NCBI RefSeq assembly: GCF_030272615.1 | Contig: NC_081406.1 | Location: forward strand, 474,907,400 to 474,971,399 | Direction: 5' to 3' | DNA length: 64,000 nucleotides | Origin: Cryptomeria japonica | Taxonomy: Eukaryota > Streptophyta > Pinopsida > Cupressales > Cupressaceae | Part shown: positions 12,212 to 24,496 of the stretch, piece after piece | How positions within the stretch are numbered: position 1 is the stretch's first letter | How the letters are laid out: each line of letters begins with the position of its first letter | Made by a program: the position numbers and the translations under genes | The notes under the pieces: generated by a model | Databases searched by the model: none | The model's input: the letters and a program-made list of their open reading frames with translations, nothing else | Told to the model about the DNA's origin: nothing

Positions 12212-12559
12212 TTAATATAGTATAATTTTAAATATATCATTTATTATATTATATTACAATTCTAATTCTAGTATAAATGTAATCTTAAAGCCTAACTTGA
12301 AAATGTAGTCTTAAGTGAACCCTAGATTAACTTTAAACATAATTATTCATATATTAATAATTTATTATTAACATAAAAAGCATTATTTTATGAAAAATAA
12401 TATAATATAAAATAATCTAGTTAAAGTTAAAGTGTGATATTAATATAATTTAATTTAATAAATAGGATAATCTAATATAATATTTAAATATATTTATATT
12501 TAATATTTTTATTTTTAATATAAAATATAATAATATTGTATATAAATAATTTATGTTAT
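12212..12559. other. AT-rich spacer
   Basis: Nearly pure A/T sequence between the TSD of LINE D and the TSD of LINE A. No gene seen. Confidence 0.6.
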
Positions 12560-12847
12560 ATAAAATATATAATATATATATTTTTTATTGATAAGTGCTA
12601 ACCAAAGGGGGTTAGCTCCCTTACATCAAGCTATACAGTCATCATTTCATGCATTATGATCTACTACATAATAGAACTAAACCTATGAGATAGACTATTC
12701 TAAGAGTGATTGGAGGATGATAGCCAACTATTCTCCAATATTCATCACTTTCACAGCACAAGCTGCTAAGAGCTAGCAATCATCCGCATCCAACAACTTT
12801 TGGAAGGGGGCTAAATTCTTGTTGATGATCCCATTCTAGTATACCTC

Positions 12848-13318
12848 CTAGGCGTCCTCGACGAAGGTTTTCTTCCTTTCCTTCTTAGTCTTTACTCGAT
12901 CATTCTCCTTGTTCTCAGAATCAGTGTCCTCTTCAGATTCAGAGGAGATATAGTTGACAGTGTTGAAATACAATCCCAAAATACTTGCCCACTTGTCTGA
13001 CTCTAAATTCAGTATTTCATTGGCAATGGTCTGCCCATTCATAGTTCGGATAAACCCATCTATCCTTTGGATACATATCTCCTTTGAGTCCAGAAAATCA
13101 ACCATTGGGCATATCACAACCTCATATACGAAACCATCGCACCAATGCCTTCCTCTACCAAGAATGGAGGACAACAATCTCCACATCGTGTTGAGTACTC
13201 TCTCTTCAGTGTGAAATAGCCTCCTGGACTGCACTTGAGAAGTTTCATCTCTGCACATGCAACTTAAACCAAAGTGATGAACTATTTCTACAACAGAGAT
13301 ATTGACCCTCACATGCAT
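12848..13318 (-). CDS. Unknown 156-codon ORF in LINE A 3' region
   Basis: This open frame lies downstream of the RNase H domain and upstream of the LINE A 3' tail, in the same strand sense. I do not recognise the protein. The N-terminal two thirds is mixed, with WRLLSSILGRGRHWCDGFV and DGFIRTMNGQTIANEI. The C-terminus is an acidic/basic low-complexity stretch (SESEEDTDSENKEND followed by KTKKERKK), a composition seen in nuclear proteins. It may be a C-terminal extension or third ORF of this LINE, or transduced host sequence. In-frame reading upstream to 13676 is broken by stops, so linkage to RNase H is not shown. The start is the first ATG in the open frame and is uncertain. Confidence 0.4.
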   Translation of the reverse strand: MHVRVNISVVEIVHHFGLSCMCRDETSQVQSRRLFHTEERVLNTMWRLLSSILGRGRHWCDGFVYEVVICPMVDFLDSKEICIQRIDGFIRTMNGQTIANEILNLESDKWASILGLYFNTVNYISSESEEDTDSENKENDRVKTKKERKKTFVEDA

Positions 13319-13675
13319 CCACTCTTCATCGATATGTCCCTTTATAATGAGAAACTACATCACTCTGGGTAACGATCTGGGAGTGATAAGACCCACATTG
13401 TCCCTCTTAGACAGTTTCCTATCCACCTTATCTTCCCTAAGGCACGAGCATTATCTTTCTTGACCCACGAGCTCTGTACTTTTTTGTATTTTTCGTTGTT
13501 TTGAGCATTCCTTGCCACATTTCAATAATTGAAATTGGTATGGGAAGATTTGTGTGCACGACCTGCCGCCTTTTGACATCAGGCCTTACCACCGGCTATG
13601 AGTAATTCCCCCTTTTTAATCCTATTACTATTTTGTTGTTCTTCTTTGCATGTACCTTATCATTCCACACAATCC

Positions 13676-16600
13676 TTAAGAGATATTCTCCCTGTACATT
13701 GTAAATGATATATTCTTTTCACATTTTGACATGATACCCACATTAGCCAAGTAATCCGCACCCATGTTAGCTTCCCGAAAGATATGACTCACTTTGTATT
13801 CTGAAATTCGTTTCAATAGTTTCAAAATGGATTTCAGACATCTCCTCAATTTCCAATTCTGTGTATTACCATTCTTTACTGCATTAACTGCAATCTGTGA
13901 CTCTCCTTCAATTTCCAGAGGGTAAATTGATTTTCTACACAATACCTCAGACCTCTCTCGAGCGACATAAACTCTGCAACATTATTACTCGCAGTTCCAA
14001 GGTACCCAAAGATACTAGACAACATCTCGCCCTTACTGTCCCTAATTATGCATCCATATCCTGCCTCTCCAGGATTCCCCTTGGCAGTGCCATCAAAGTT
14101 CAACTTGAAGTACCCTGGCTCCGGAGCTTCCCATCTGACATTCTTCCTTTTATTTTGTTTTGGATTGACAATGACATTGGGGGGTATTAATGAAACCTAT
14201 TTCATCTGCACTTCTTTATCCCAGCCTTTAATGCATTCAATTCTCCTCTCATATGCCTTGGGGTTGGCAAGCTCTGATATCATCCCTTTTATCTTCTCAA
14301 TAACATTTGCCATGCTCAATTTCTTATCCTCGAAAATCCTTCTATTGCGCTCCTTCTAGATTTGCCACACCATAGAAAAAGGGATGATTATCCATAGAGA
14401 TCCTCAAAATGATTTTTTGTTTGATGATGGCCACCTTATAATATGACTCTTAAAATCCTCATTAGATGCTATCTGCCAATCTAAGCCTACACTACACCAG
14501 TTCCAACACTCTCTTGCATACGATAAGTCATAGAGTAGGTGTCCAGTGGTTTCTTCGTCTTCCCTGCATAATACACATCTAGTAGGTCCATTTATGCCAT
14601 ATGTTTTCAACCTTTCTCCTATAAGTATTCTGCCATGCATAGCTGTCCATAAAAAATCCCCTGCATGCGGAGCCACAAGTTTGTCCCAGCATAATCTTAT
14701 GGACCATTCACATCTTTCTTGATTAATTGTTTGAAGTTGGTAACCCAGCTTAACCTTGTACTCCCTCGAGCGAGCTGCACACCAAATGATTTCATCTTCC
14801 TCTCCATTGAGTCTAATCCTTCTTGTTTCAGGATTTTAGATATTCTCTCTTGAATTTCCCTAGTCATACCTTCAACTTTAATTTCTTTCCATACATAGAT
14901 ACCACTACCCGGTGGGTTCTCCTCTACATAATTAGCCACATATTCTCCATAGATACCCTCCACATCATCTATCCATTCCTGATATGCAAGACAATTTTTG
15001 ATACTCTCATATCCGTTCCAAGAATCATGCCAAAATCTAGCTTTTTGCCCATTACCAATTTTCCATGAAAGATGATTGGTGATTAAATGCTTGCATTCTT
15101 TTATGAACTTCCATACATCAGAATCGTTCCTATTAGTGTTTATTGTCAAGAACCTTGAAGGGTCCTCATTATCTAGGTACTTCTTTTGCATAACACGACA
15201 CCATAATTTAGTTGGGCTTCTATACATCTTCCATACTAGCTTGGTCCCTAAAGACAAGTTCTGTAATTCCATCTTTCTCAATCCAGCACCCCCACATTAC
15301 TTTGATTTGCATGCAATCTCCCAATTCAACAATGGGATATTTTTTAATCTCTTTTACCCCTTCCTATAATTTTTTTTTGAAGAAGCTTTCTAATGCTTTA
15401 ATTGCTTTGGCTGATAGTTTGAAACATGGCATTGCATATATTGGCATGGCAGATAGAACTAATTTGATTAGTTGAATCCTACTTGGGAGTTCAAGCCACT
15501 TATTTTTCCATATTTCCGTTTTTGTTCTACACTTGGTGATGAGTTCTTCCCACAGCTCCAGCCGGGAGGTGCCCGTGAACGTGGGAACTCCAAGATATTT
15601 TGATGGGAGCGATCCTAAATTCCATCCCAGTTTCTGCAAAATTTTGGTCTACAAATATTTCTTCGTGTTGAAAAGGAATACCTCTGTTTTCTCATCATTA
15701 AACTTCTATCCTATTGTGTTGGCATACATTTTCAATGTATCTTTTATTACATCTGCTTCCCGCAGTGTAGCTTCTCCAAATAAAATACTACAAAGAGTGT
15801 TGGGGAGATAGGGTCCCCTTGCCTCAATCCATTTTTTCTCTTCAAGAAACCAAAAATGGCTCCATTAACAGCCATTGAGAAGTGAGCAAAGCTTAGAAAA
15901 AACCCAACCATCTGTCTCCAATTCATATCAAAACCAAACTTCCCCAACACCTTATTTAGAAAACTCCAACGAACTTTATCATACACTTTTAATATATCTA
16001 ACTTGACCACCATTGCTTTCTTCTTTTCTGTAATGATCGATGAAGGGCTTCAACTGTGAGTATGATGTTGTCTACAATTTACTGGCTAGGTATGAAACCA
16101 TTTTGTTCTTCTGAAATGAGATTTGGCAAAAGAAGCTTCAGTCTATTGGCAAAGGCTTTGGTTATTATTTTTTATATATTGTTACAAAGCGCAATTGGCC
16201 TTTATTCTCCCAATGATTTCGCATCCGCCTTCTTTGGAATAATAATCAAAACTGTGTTGTTTATTTCCCTCACAAATCTCCCCTTCTTTCGTACATCCTC
16301 CATCACATTCCATATATCTTCCTTCATAAAATCCCAACAATTTTGATAGAAACGAGATGGAAAACCATCTAGCCTCGGGGCTTTTTTCGGGTCTAGATCA
16401 AACACTGCTTCCCTGACTTTATCTTTAGTGAAAGGGGCCAAAGCATTAAGTTGTCTTCAGCAGTAACAAGTCCAGGTATTGCCTCCAGAATCTCCTCACT
16501 CACACCTGCAGGATCGTTTTCTCCATCATTTAGAATACCAGAGAAATAGTCAACCGCAACCTATCCAATGTTATTTATGTCCTGCAACACATGTCTGTCC

Positions 16601-17764
16601 TCCAAGGCAATTTCATTTATATGATTAAAGGCCTGCCTTTCTTTAACAAAGGAATGGAAGTATTTCATGTTTTTATCACCATCTTTAATCCACCTCTCCC
16701 TAGCCTTGTCCAACCAGTAAATTTCCTCCCTGGTAAGTAGTTCTGCCAACCTTTCCTTCAAATTCTTCTCATTCATATAATCCTCCTTGTTCATTCCTTT
16801 TATCTATGATTTTTCTGTTTAGTTCTTCTAATTCCCCTTCCACTCTTTCTTTTTCTTCAAATATATTTTTGAATGTCTCTTTACTCCACACTTTTATTTT
16901 ATTTTTGTTGTAATTTAATTTTCTAACGAAACAAAAAATAGGCGTACCTTTGATATGCGAACATTCCTTCCACCATCCTTCAATGGTTTCCTTGAGCGAT
17001 CTATCTTGCCACCACATGTTCTGGAATTTAAAATATCCTCCACCCCAGTGGGTTTTAGAGCCAATCTCCAACATGATGGGAAAGTGGTCCAACAAACTAT
17101 ATGGAAGAGTCTTCATAATGATTGGTATGTCCTCCATAATCCATCTTGTTCCCATAAAAAAACTATCCAAACATTTCACTATATTAGTGAAGCCCAACCT
17201 CCTGTTTGTCCAAGTGAACCATCCTTCAAATGAAATGCAATCCACAGCCTCAATCCCATAGATAAAAACCCTAAAGCCCATCATATCCTTTTTAATTATG
17301 TTTATGCCTCCCTTCTTTTCAAATAGGTCTAAGATAACATTGAAATCCCCATTGATAATATAGTTACCGGTTCCATTTAGTTTAATTTGTTCTCTTAGCT
17401 CCTCCCATAGTTTACCTTTCTCCTGTGACTGTGTGGGACCATAGATATTCCATATTGAGAAGTGGGTGGATGATAGTTTTCTCTGAACATGTCTTGAAAT
17501 CCAATGTTTGCTTTTACCATTAATAGAAAAATTAGCAGTATTTGGGTTCAATAAGATTCCCAAACTCCCCAATAGCCCTTTCGTGTCTTGGAAAGAGCCA
17601 GTCTAGTTTCTACAATACTTGATAAAGTTTTCTCCTTCAGCTACTCCACATTTTGTCTTTTGCAGCATAACTATGTCACAATTTGCTTTAAGAAGATGAT
17701 TTTTTACCATCCGACGTTTGTCAGGAGCCACCAGACCCCTGACATTCTAGCTGAGTATCCTCAT
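13676..17764 (-). pseudogene. LINE A ORF2: endonuclease, RT, zf-RVT, RNase H (dead)
   Basis: The first ATG at 17764 opens an AP-endonuclease whose SWN is interrupted by TAG. The catalytic Glu of LQETK is Lys (LQKTK). INGDFNVI is intact, and SDHFP is changed to LDHFP. The endonuclease block runs to about 16769. Reverse transcriptase follows: DPKKAPRLDGFPSRFY (about 16390), LDILKVYDKVRW (about 15995), GLRQGDPISPTL (about 15830). After VVFY the frame jumps straight to FGEATLREAD, so the stretch carrying the catalytic FADD motif is deleted. Next come the thumb/linker (15639-14697), zf-RVT with CVLCREDEETTGHLLYD (near 14570) and RNase H (14103-13676: NFDGTAKGNPG and FREANMGADYLAN). Several stops and frameshifts separate these blocks. 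Confidence 0.9.
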
Positions 17765-18449
17765 TGCTTCCCAAGGGAGCCTTGAACTCCCTTGGTACTC
17801 TTCCTTTTAATAAATTCAGCCACACTCATCCATCCTTTTTCGATAGCCTCCTCCTCTTTTTTCTGTTTGTTAGTCTTTCTCCCTTTATTCCCTTTTTCGT
17901 GCATCCCTTCAACCGGTGCAGTTTGCCCAATGCTTCTGGTCTCAGTTATGTCAATTTCATCATCTCCTTCTTCCTCCTCTGGCTCATGGTCGATTTCTTT
18001 ATCGACAATAGATGATGTGCAATTCTCCTTGATTATTTGCAAAATCTTAACCTCATCGGTCCTAATTATATTACCTTCCACCAAATCCAAAATAGGTTGA
18101 GAATTGATATTACTGTTATCGATCGCATTTACTCTTGTATTAGAGGGTGCCTTGATCTTTTCTGGGAGGCTTCCCTTGACTCCTTTTGGTTATTTCTAAT
18201 TAATTGTCTAGGTTTCCACACCTTTCTATCCCGTGAAGGTTTCCTACATTTTCCAGTCGAGTGATTCCGCAATCCATAATTCAGACAGTAAAAATTCTCC
18301 TCCTCTATTTCTATTGTCTGAATCCACTCCTTTTCATAGGCAAGTAGTCTAATTTCTGGTAGAACCGCTCTAACTGCTGCTAACCGAAGCCTAGCATATA
18401 GGAATAATCTCCTTCCGCGAGTTCAGTATCAATTTCTATAAGGGTTCCC
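17761..18449 (-). pseudogene. LINE A ORF1, C-terminal part
   Basis: Continues the ORF1 begun at 26103, on the other side of copia E1. The first residues after the insertion read GTLIEIDTELAEGDYS, the standard continuation of the DUF4283 region. A zinc knuckle CLNYGLRNHSTGKC (about 18294-18253) has its second Cys replaced by Tyr. The tail is acidic, with EPEEEEGDDEID followed by KGRKTNKQKKEEE. It ends at 17761, overlapping the start codon of ORF2 (17764) by 4 bp, the usual compact arrangement. Internal stops are present. ORF1 proteins coat LINE RNA. Confidence 0.8.
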
Positions 18450-19535
18450 GGGGGGGTGAATTAGTTGTTATAACCCAAAACAAATTATTTCAACTTAAAA
18501 CTCAGTGCCGATAAAACAAACTTAATGCCAGTAAAACAGATTAACAGTTATATTGATACAGGTATAACTTAATGCATGAAACAAAAAGGAAAACAACATC
18601 CACAACACATGACACAAAGATTTTGACGTGGAAAACCTGTAAGGGGAAAAACCACGACGGGAAACCTTACCCACAATCAGATGATACTACTGCAGATAGT
18701 AAGTGTATACAATAATGGGGTCTAGACATGCAAAAAGACCAACCACCTAGAGCTAACTGCTCAATCACAAAATAGGAGTCACATTTACTACAGTTGGATG
18801 GTTAAATCCAATAACAATGTACTACTTCAAAATAGCATCTTCAATGGTGGATTCAGTACCGGTTTAAGCTCTGACCATGACTGCCAAACACCTTCATAAC
18901 CTTCCTTCAACCTTCAGATAATATCTGCATGATTCGTACAAGGATCTGCTTATTTTTTCTCTTCACAATGATCTTCAATATTCGCACACACTCATACAAT
19001 GATCTTCAATAAGATCTTACAATTATTTATACAAAACCTAAGACCAAATCATAAGGTTGGCTCACTAAAGATATTACAATTAAATCAATTACAAAATAAG
19101 TCTTGATGCAATAGAATATGTTGGCTCAATACATTTACACATTGTCCAATCAATAAACCATTTCCAAAACATGTCATGCTGATCTGGAACATGATATATT
19201 GTACCGGTCCATAACCTAGACCTATCTGTCAGTCAAGGCAAATATGTGAACCTAATCAGACCAATAAGAAAAACACCAAATCCAAACATCCAATCCATGT
19301 CTTCGACATAACCGAATGATCTCCAAATGATAACAAGTCATCATCACTGTCGGTGAACATATACCAGTGACTGTGAATAAGCCAATATCGATGTCAGGAT
19401 CACAATGTGCCGGTTCAACAATAAACCAATATAACTAGAGTGCCAAATCAACAATGTAGACCTCCAGAAAGATAAGTGTTGACATCAATGACAAATCCAA
19501 TGCAACACATGACGAACTCATCCATAATACCAACA
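18450..19535 (-). repeat. 3' LTR of E1 (left copy), end truncated
   Basis: On the minus strand it starts TGTTGGTATTATGG directly after the polypurine tract. Its other end lacks about 28 bp compared with the right LTR and stops in a run of G at 18450. It contains the GTGGTTTTTCCC / GGTTTTCCACGTCAAAA motif shared by the other copia LTRs here. Confidence 0.85.
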
Positions 19536-19549
19536 ATCTCCCCCTTTGG
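19536..19549 (-). other. Polypurine tract of E1
   Basis: The minus strand reads CCAAAGGGGGAGAT immediately before the LTR start TGTTGG. This is the plus-strand primer site. The same sequence precedes the E2 LTR at 32076-32089. Confidence 0.85.
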
Positions 19550-19877
19550 CATTGATGGCAACACTAGATGGAAAAACATCTAAGTGCCAAAAATAGAATG
19601 CCAAAAACCAACAAACCAACAATCTCCCAAAATAGATCAATACAAAGTTCTGTACCAAAAACAGAAACCAAAACCAAAATACATCTCTCCCCAATCTTCA
19701 AAGTACAATGTTTTTCCATAGATATCTCTCCCCCTTTGACACCAAATGCCAAAGTAGTTAAGAATCAAAATCAGAACATATAGCTAACTACCCCCCCTGA
19801 GCAGTAGCTCTCCTTCATCAAAGCCAAAAAAATATTTTTCTGTTAGTCCCTGCCGGTTTGATGCCAATCTTCATCAT

Positions 19878-21130
19878 TCAAGTCTCTACCGGTGGGGAAA
19901 TTACCCCAAGCTGCTCTCTGAGATATTCAAATGTTTTCTTAGGCAAAGGCTTTGTAAAGATATCTACAACTTGCTCTTTATATAGGAGTTGAGAAAATAC
20001 AACACCACAGAAGCCCAAATGATCTCTGCAAGCTGAAAAACCTATTACAAGGAGAAGCAAGGAAGCAAATACAGAAAAACAAATACACAGAGAATATGCT
20101 CAAAAAGAGAGAACTCAATATTCACAAAAATATGTAATGTGATTCTTCAAACAATGAAAAGAATGAACTCAACCTTTAATAGGTCAAGAAACCCTAAAAG
20201 GGAAAACCTAGGTTTGCACATAATAATTAATTAAAATAATTAATTATATGCACCTAAAGTTAGCTTAAGTGTAAAAGAGATAAAGGGAACTTAAATAATT
20301 AAACAAATATTGTTTAATTAATCAAGTAAATACCCGAATACTCTAACACTTTAGTATTCACATAAACCAATCTCACTTCATTTGTTTCAACATTCTCTTT
20401 CAGAAAATTATACTTAATATAAACATGCTTTGTTTTAGAGTGAAATACCGGATTCTTTGATATATCAATTGTTGCTGAGCTATCACAGTAAATAATTATC
20501 AGTTCTTTGCATTTTACCTTGATATCCTTCAACATTTGCTTGATCCATAATACCTGAGTGCAATTAGTTGCTACTGCAACATATGCTGCTTCTGTTGTAG
20601 ATAATGATGTACAAGTCTGCTTCTTGTTGATCCATGAAATTAATCTTCTGCCAAGAAAGAATGCTCCACCAATGGTACTCTTTCTGTCATCCACATCTCC
20701 TGCCCAATTAGCATCTGTATATGCACATAACTCAAATTTTTCATTCTTAGGATACCATAAACCAAGATTTGTTGTGCCTTGTAGGTACCAGAAAATCCTT
20801 TTTACTGCAGTTTCATGCTTTTCTTTAGGATTGCTTTGAAATATTGATACAATACACACTGCATTCATTATATCAGGTTTGGTTTATGTCAAATACAGTA
20901 ATCCTCCAATCATAAATTTGTACCTTGTTAGATTAATAGGAGTTGAATCATCCTTTAATGTCAATTTATCAGTTGTAGTCATAGGAGTGCTTATCGGTTT
21001 GGAGTTTTCCATACCAAATTTCTTCAAGAGTTCCTTCAAGTATTTTGTTTGACATATGAATATACCTTTATCTATTTCTGCAAACCTAGAAAATATTTAT
21101 CTCTCCAATCATAGACATTTCAAACTCTTC
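19878..21130 (-). pseudogene. E1 RT C-terminus and RNase H, split by a solo LTR
   Basis: On the minus strand the frame breaks just downstream of the RT active site. RNase H is recovered at 20868-20343: CAYTDANWAGDVDDRKST, SWINKKQTCTSLSTTEAAY, IIYCDSSATIDISKNPV and SKTKHVYIKYNFL. It is interrupted after VYVNTK by the solo LTR 19981-20348 and resumes as EQVVDIFTKPLPKKTFEYL, ending in SPPVET at 19878. RNase H degrades the RNA of the RNA-DNA hybrid during replication. The arrangement is typical copia, with loss of function from the frameshift, stops and insertion. Confidence 0.85.
19981..20348 (-). mobile_element. Small solo LTR inside E1 RNase H
   Basis: A 368-bp insertion flanked by a perfect 5-bp TSD, CTTTA (19976-19980 and 20349-20353). 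On the minus strand it starts TGTTAGAG and ends CTCCTATA, so the terminal CA is changed to TA. It contains GTTTTCCCTTTTAGGGTTT like copia LTRs. With no internal region it is a solo LTR left by recombination between LTRs. Its size would also fit a TRIM-type LTR. Confidence 0.75.
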
Positions 21131-24100
21131 CTACAACTTGCTAGTAAAGTCTTTACATAACTCTTCTTCTCCTCCAAAAATGATATCATCCACAAATACT
21201 TCAATAACCAAAATGTCATCATTGGTAATTTTGTAATACAAATTACTGCCAGCATTACCTTTAGTATATCCAAGCTTTAAAAGATATTTATCCAGTCTAG
21301 CATACCAAGCTCTGGGAGCTTGCTTCAATCCATATAAAGCTTTCCTTAACCTGCAAACCATATCCTTATCATCTGTTAATGAAAATCCATCAGGTTGTTC
21401 AATGTAAACTTCTTCTTCAAGATCTCCATTCAAAAATGCATATTTTACATCCATCTGATAAACTTTATAGTTCTTGTGAGCTACAAATGCAAGAAATAGT
21501 CTTACAACTTCAATTCTGGCTACCGGTGCAAAGGTTTCATTATAATCAATTCCTTCTTTATGAGAATAACCTTTACAAACTAATCTTGCTTTGTTTCAGA
21601 TTACTTCACCATCCTCATTAAGTTTATTTCTATATATCCATTTAGTTCCAATTATATTTTTGTCTTTAGGCCGAGGAACTAATATACAAGTATTATTCTT
21701 TTCAATCTGTTCTAATTCATCTTCCATTGCTTTTATCCAATGTTTATCTTGACATGCTTCAACAACTGATGCTAGTTCAACTTGAGAAATTAAACATACC
21801 TCTTCATTTGCCAATCTTCCTCTAGTCATAACACCTTGATTTTTATTTCTAATTATCTGATTTTCTGAATGATTCAATCTTACATACCTGGGTTTATTTT
21901 GATTTACATTCACATGTTTTTCAGTCACAGTTGAGTTTTTTGATGATGTCAGTGTGACTGGTTCTTCATTTTGTTCCGGTACAGTCTATGCCAGTTCATT
22001 TATAATCATTTCTACTGCTGATTCAGAACCTACAGATCTTGATTCTTCTCTAAAATGTTCATCTATCTTCACATTAGTACTTTCAATGATTTTCTACAAT
22101 ATTTTATTATAACATCTATATGCCTTGCTTCTAGTTGAATAACCAAGAAATATTCCTTCATCACTTCTAGGATCAAATTTGTCAATAGATTCATCTCTCC
22201 TAATATAATATTTGCTTCCAATTATTCTGAAGTATTTAAGAGTAGGAGTATGACCGAACCATAATTCATAAGGGGTCTTACCGGTTTCACCTTTGATGTG
22301 AACTCTGTTAAAAGTATAAACCGTTGTATTCATTGCTTCTCTCTAGTACACATGAGGTAGATTTGCTTCCATCATCATGGTTTTTGCTGCATCCGATATA
22401 GTTTTGTTCTTTCTTTCCACAACTCCATTATGTTGGGGTGTCTAGGGTGCTTATAGTTGTCTTTTGATTCCATTCTCCTCACAGAATGCATTGAATTCTC
22501 TAGATGTAAATTCTCCTCTTTGATCAGATCTCAAACATTTGATTTTCTTGCTGGTTTCATTCTCTACCATTGCCTTGTATATCTTGAATCTTCCAAAAGC
22601 TTCTGATTTCTCCCTAAGAAAAGTAACCCAACACATTCTAGAATAATCATCAATTATTACCATAAAGTATCTATCACCCTGAAGACTTCTTGTTCTTGTT
22701 GGACCACATAAATCAATATGAATTAAATCAAGAACATTATTGGATTTCTCATAAATGCTCTTAAATGTTGTTCTAACTTGCTTTCCCATTTGACATTCCT
22801 TACATACCGGATTATGAGGTTTCACAATCTTAGGTAAATCCCTTACTAACTTGGTTGAACTGATCTTTACAATGCAATCAAAATTCACATGACAGAGTCT
22901 TTTATGCCATAACCAACTTTCATCAATGTGAGCAATCAAACATGTCTTATCACTGGTATTTAAATGAAAGATATTACCTTTAGTCTGATTATCGGTTGCA
23001 ATCTCCAATCCAGTTCTGTTTATGATTTTGCATTTTTCATTCAATCCAGTTTTGTTTATGATTTTTCATTTTTCATTCTTGAATTGTAACTGAAATCCCT
23101 TTTCCACTAACTGACCAACACTCAAAAGATTATGCTTTAAACTTTCTACATAATAAACATTGGCAGTATTGTGCTTACCATCCAAAGATATAGTGCCTCT
23201 TCCTTTGATTAAACAAGCTTTGTCATCTCCAAATCTTTCTAGACCTCCATGAATTTCTCGAAATGATAAGAATTTGCTTTTATCACCAGTCATATGATGC
23301 GAGCAACTTCTATCAATGATCCATTCATCCTTTTCTTGAATTTTTGCTACCAATGCCTGCTCTACCGGTTTGACAATAGGTGTCGGTTGATCTTCTTTTA
23401 TTGCAACAAATATCCATCCATTATCTGCTCGATCTTCATTTGAATCATGTGTAACACCTTCATCTGCATAGTAACATGACTTATCTTTGTTTTTCTTAAA
23501 CATGTATCTCTGATATTCAAGGTTAGGTTTATATGTTCTTTTTGCTTCCTCTCTTAGTCTTGCATGTCTATCAGGACACCTAGACACCATATGACCAACT
23601 TTATTGAAATTAGAACATTTGAAAGGTGCTTTACCTTCATACTTACTTCCTGCTAGACCTTTAGGCATCTTCCTTGCAAATAGTGCTTCAATTTCTTCAA
23701 GTTCTTCATTTTCTCTCCTGATATCTTCAAGTTATTTTGCATAAAGTGCTTTCCAATCAGATTTGTCAGACGATGATGATGCTGATGATGATGCTTTGAA
23801 AGCTATCTCAGTTTTGACTATAGCAACATGACCTAATTCTTCAAGCTCAAATGCTGAAAGTTTTCCAACCAAAGTATCTGTAGAAACTGATGTATTAGGC
23901 ATTGTTCTCAACTCATTAATAGCTGTCACTTTCATTTTGTAAGCCGGTGGAAAATCTCTTAAAACTTTAGAAATAATTTCATCTTCACTTAAAGATCCTC
24001 CACAACATTGTATTCCTAAAACAATTTCATTAACTCTTTCCCTAAATGCAGAAATTCTTTCATCTTCTTCCATTTTTAAATTTTCATACCTGACCCGGTA

Positions 24101-24439
24101 ACATTCCAGTTTTGCAATTTTGATAGTGGTATCTCCTTCATTCAATGTTTCCAGTTTATCCCAAATAGATTTTGCAGTAGATCTGTTTGATAATCCCATG
24201 ATTTGTTGATCTGATAATGCACTCAGAAGTGCTTCTCTTGCTTTGCAAGCATTCTCCAAGTCTTTAGCCAATGTCGGTGGATGAGGGTTATTTAGAGTAG
24301 GACCAACATAGCCATTCTTTGTAACATCTCATATATCTCTTCCAATGCAGTTCAGATGTGTTTCCATTCTGATCTTCCATATACCATAGTTAGTTCCATC
24401 AAGTTTAAGACTGTCCTTCCGAAAAATATTTGCTACCAT
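21131..24439 (-). pseudogene. E1 gag-pol: gag, protease, integrase, RT
   Basis: One reading frame runs from ATG 24439 to 21131 with about ten in-frame stops. Gag starts MVANIFRKDSLKLDG, has a UBN2-type body, then a knuckle CSNFNKVGHMVSRC (second Cys to Phe). The protease site is WIIDRSCSHHMTGD, where the active D-S-G is altered. The GAG-pre-integrase block has LWHKRLCHVNFD and CKECQMGK. Integrase shows HIDLCGP, LRSDQRGEF and NGVVERKN, so the D, D and E positions are present. RT has [11 protein letters not shown]-like sequence after a stop, [11 protein letters not shown] and FVDDIIFGG. One stop (VY*REAM, near 22346) is TGG changed to TAG. A 36-bp tandem duplication lies near 23005-23080. Confidence 0.9.
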
Positions 24440-24481
24440 AGGATCTCCTCAAGCTGTTAGGCTTCTGCAAAAAGAGGACTA

Positions 24482-24494
24482 GGCTCTGATACCA
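24482..24494 (-). other. Primer-binding site of E1 (initiator tRNA-Met)
   Basis: The minus strand reads TGGTATCAGAGCC, 2 nt after the 5' LTR end. It is complementary to the 3' end of plant initiator tRNA-Met, the usual primer of copia elements. Confidence 0.9.
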
Positions 24495-24496
24495 AT

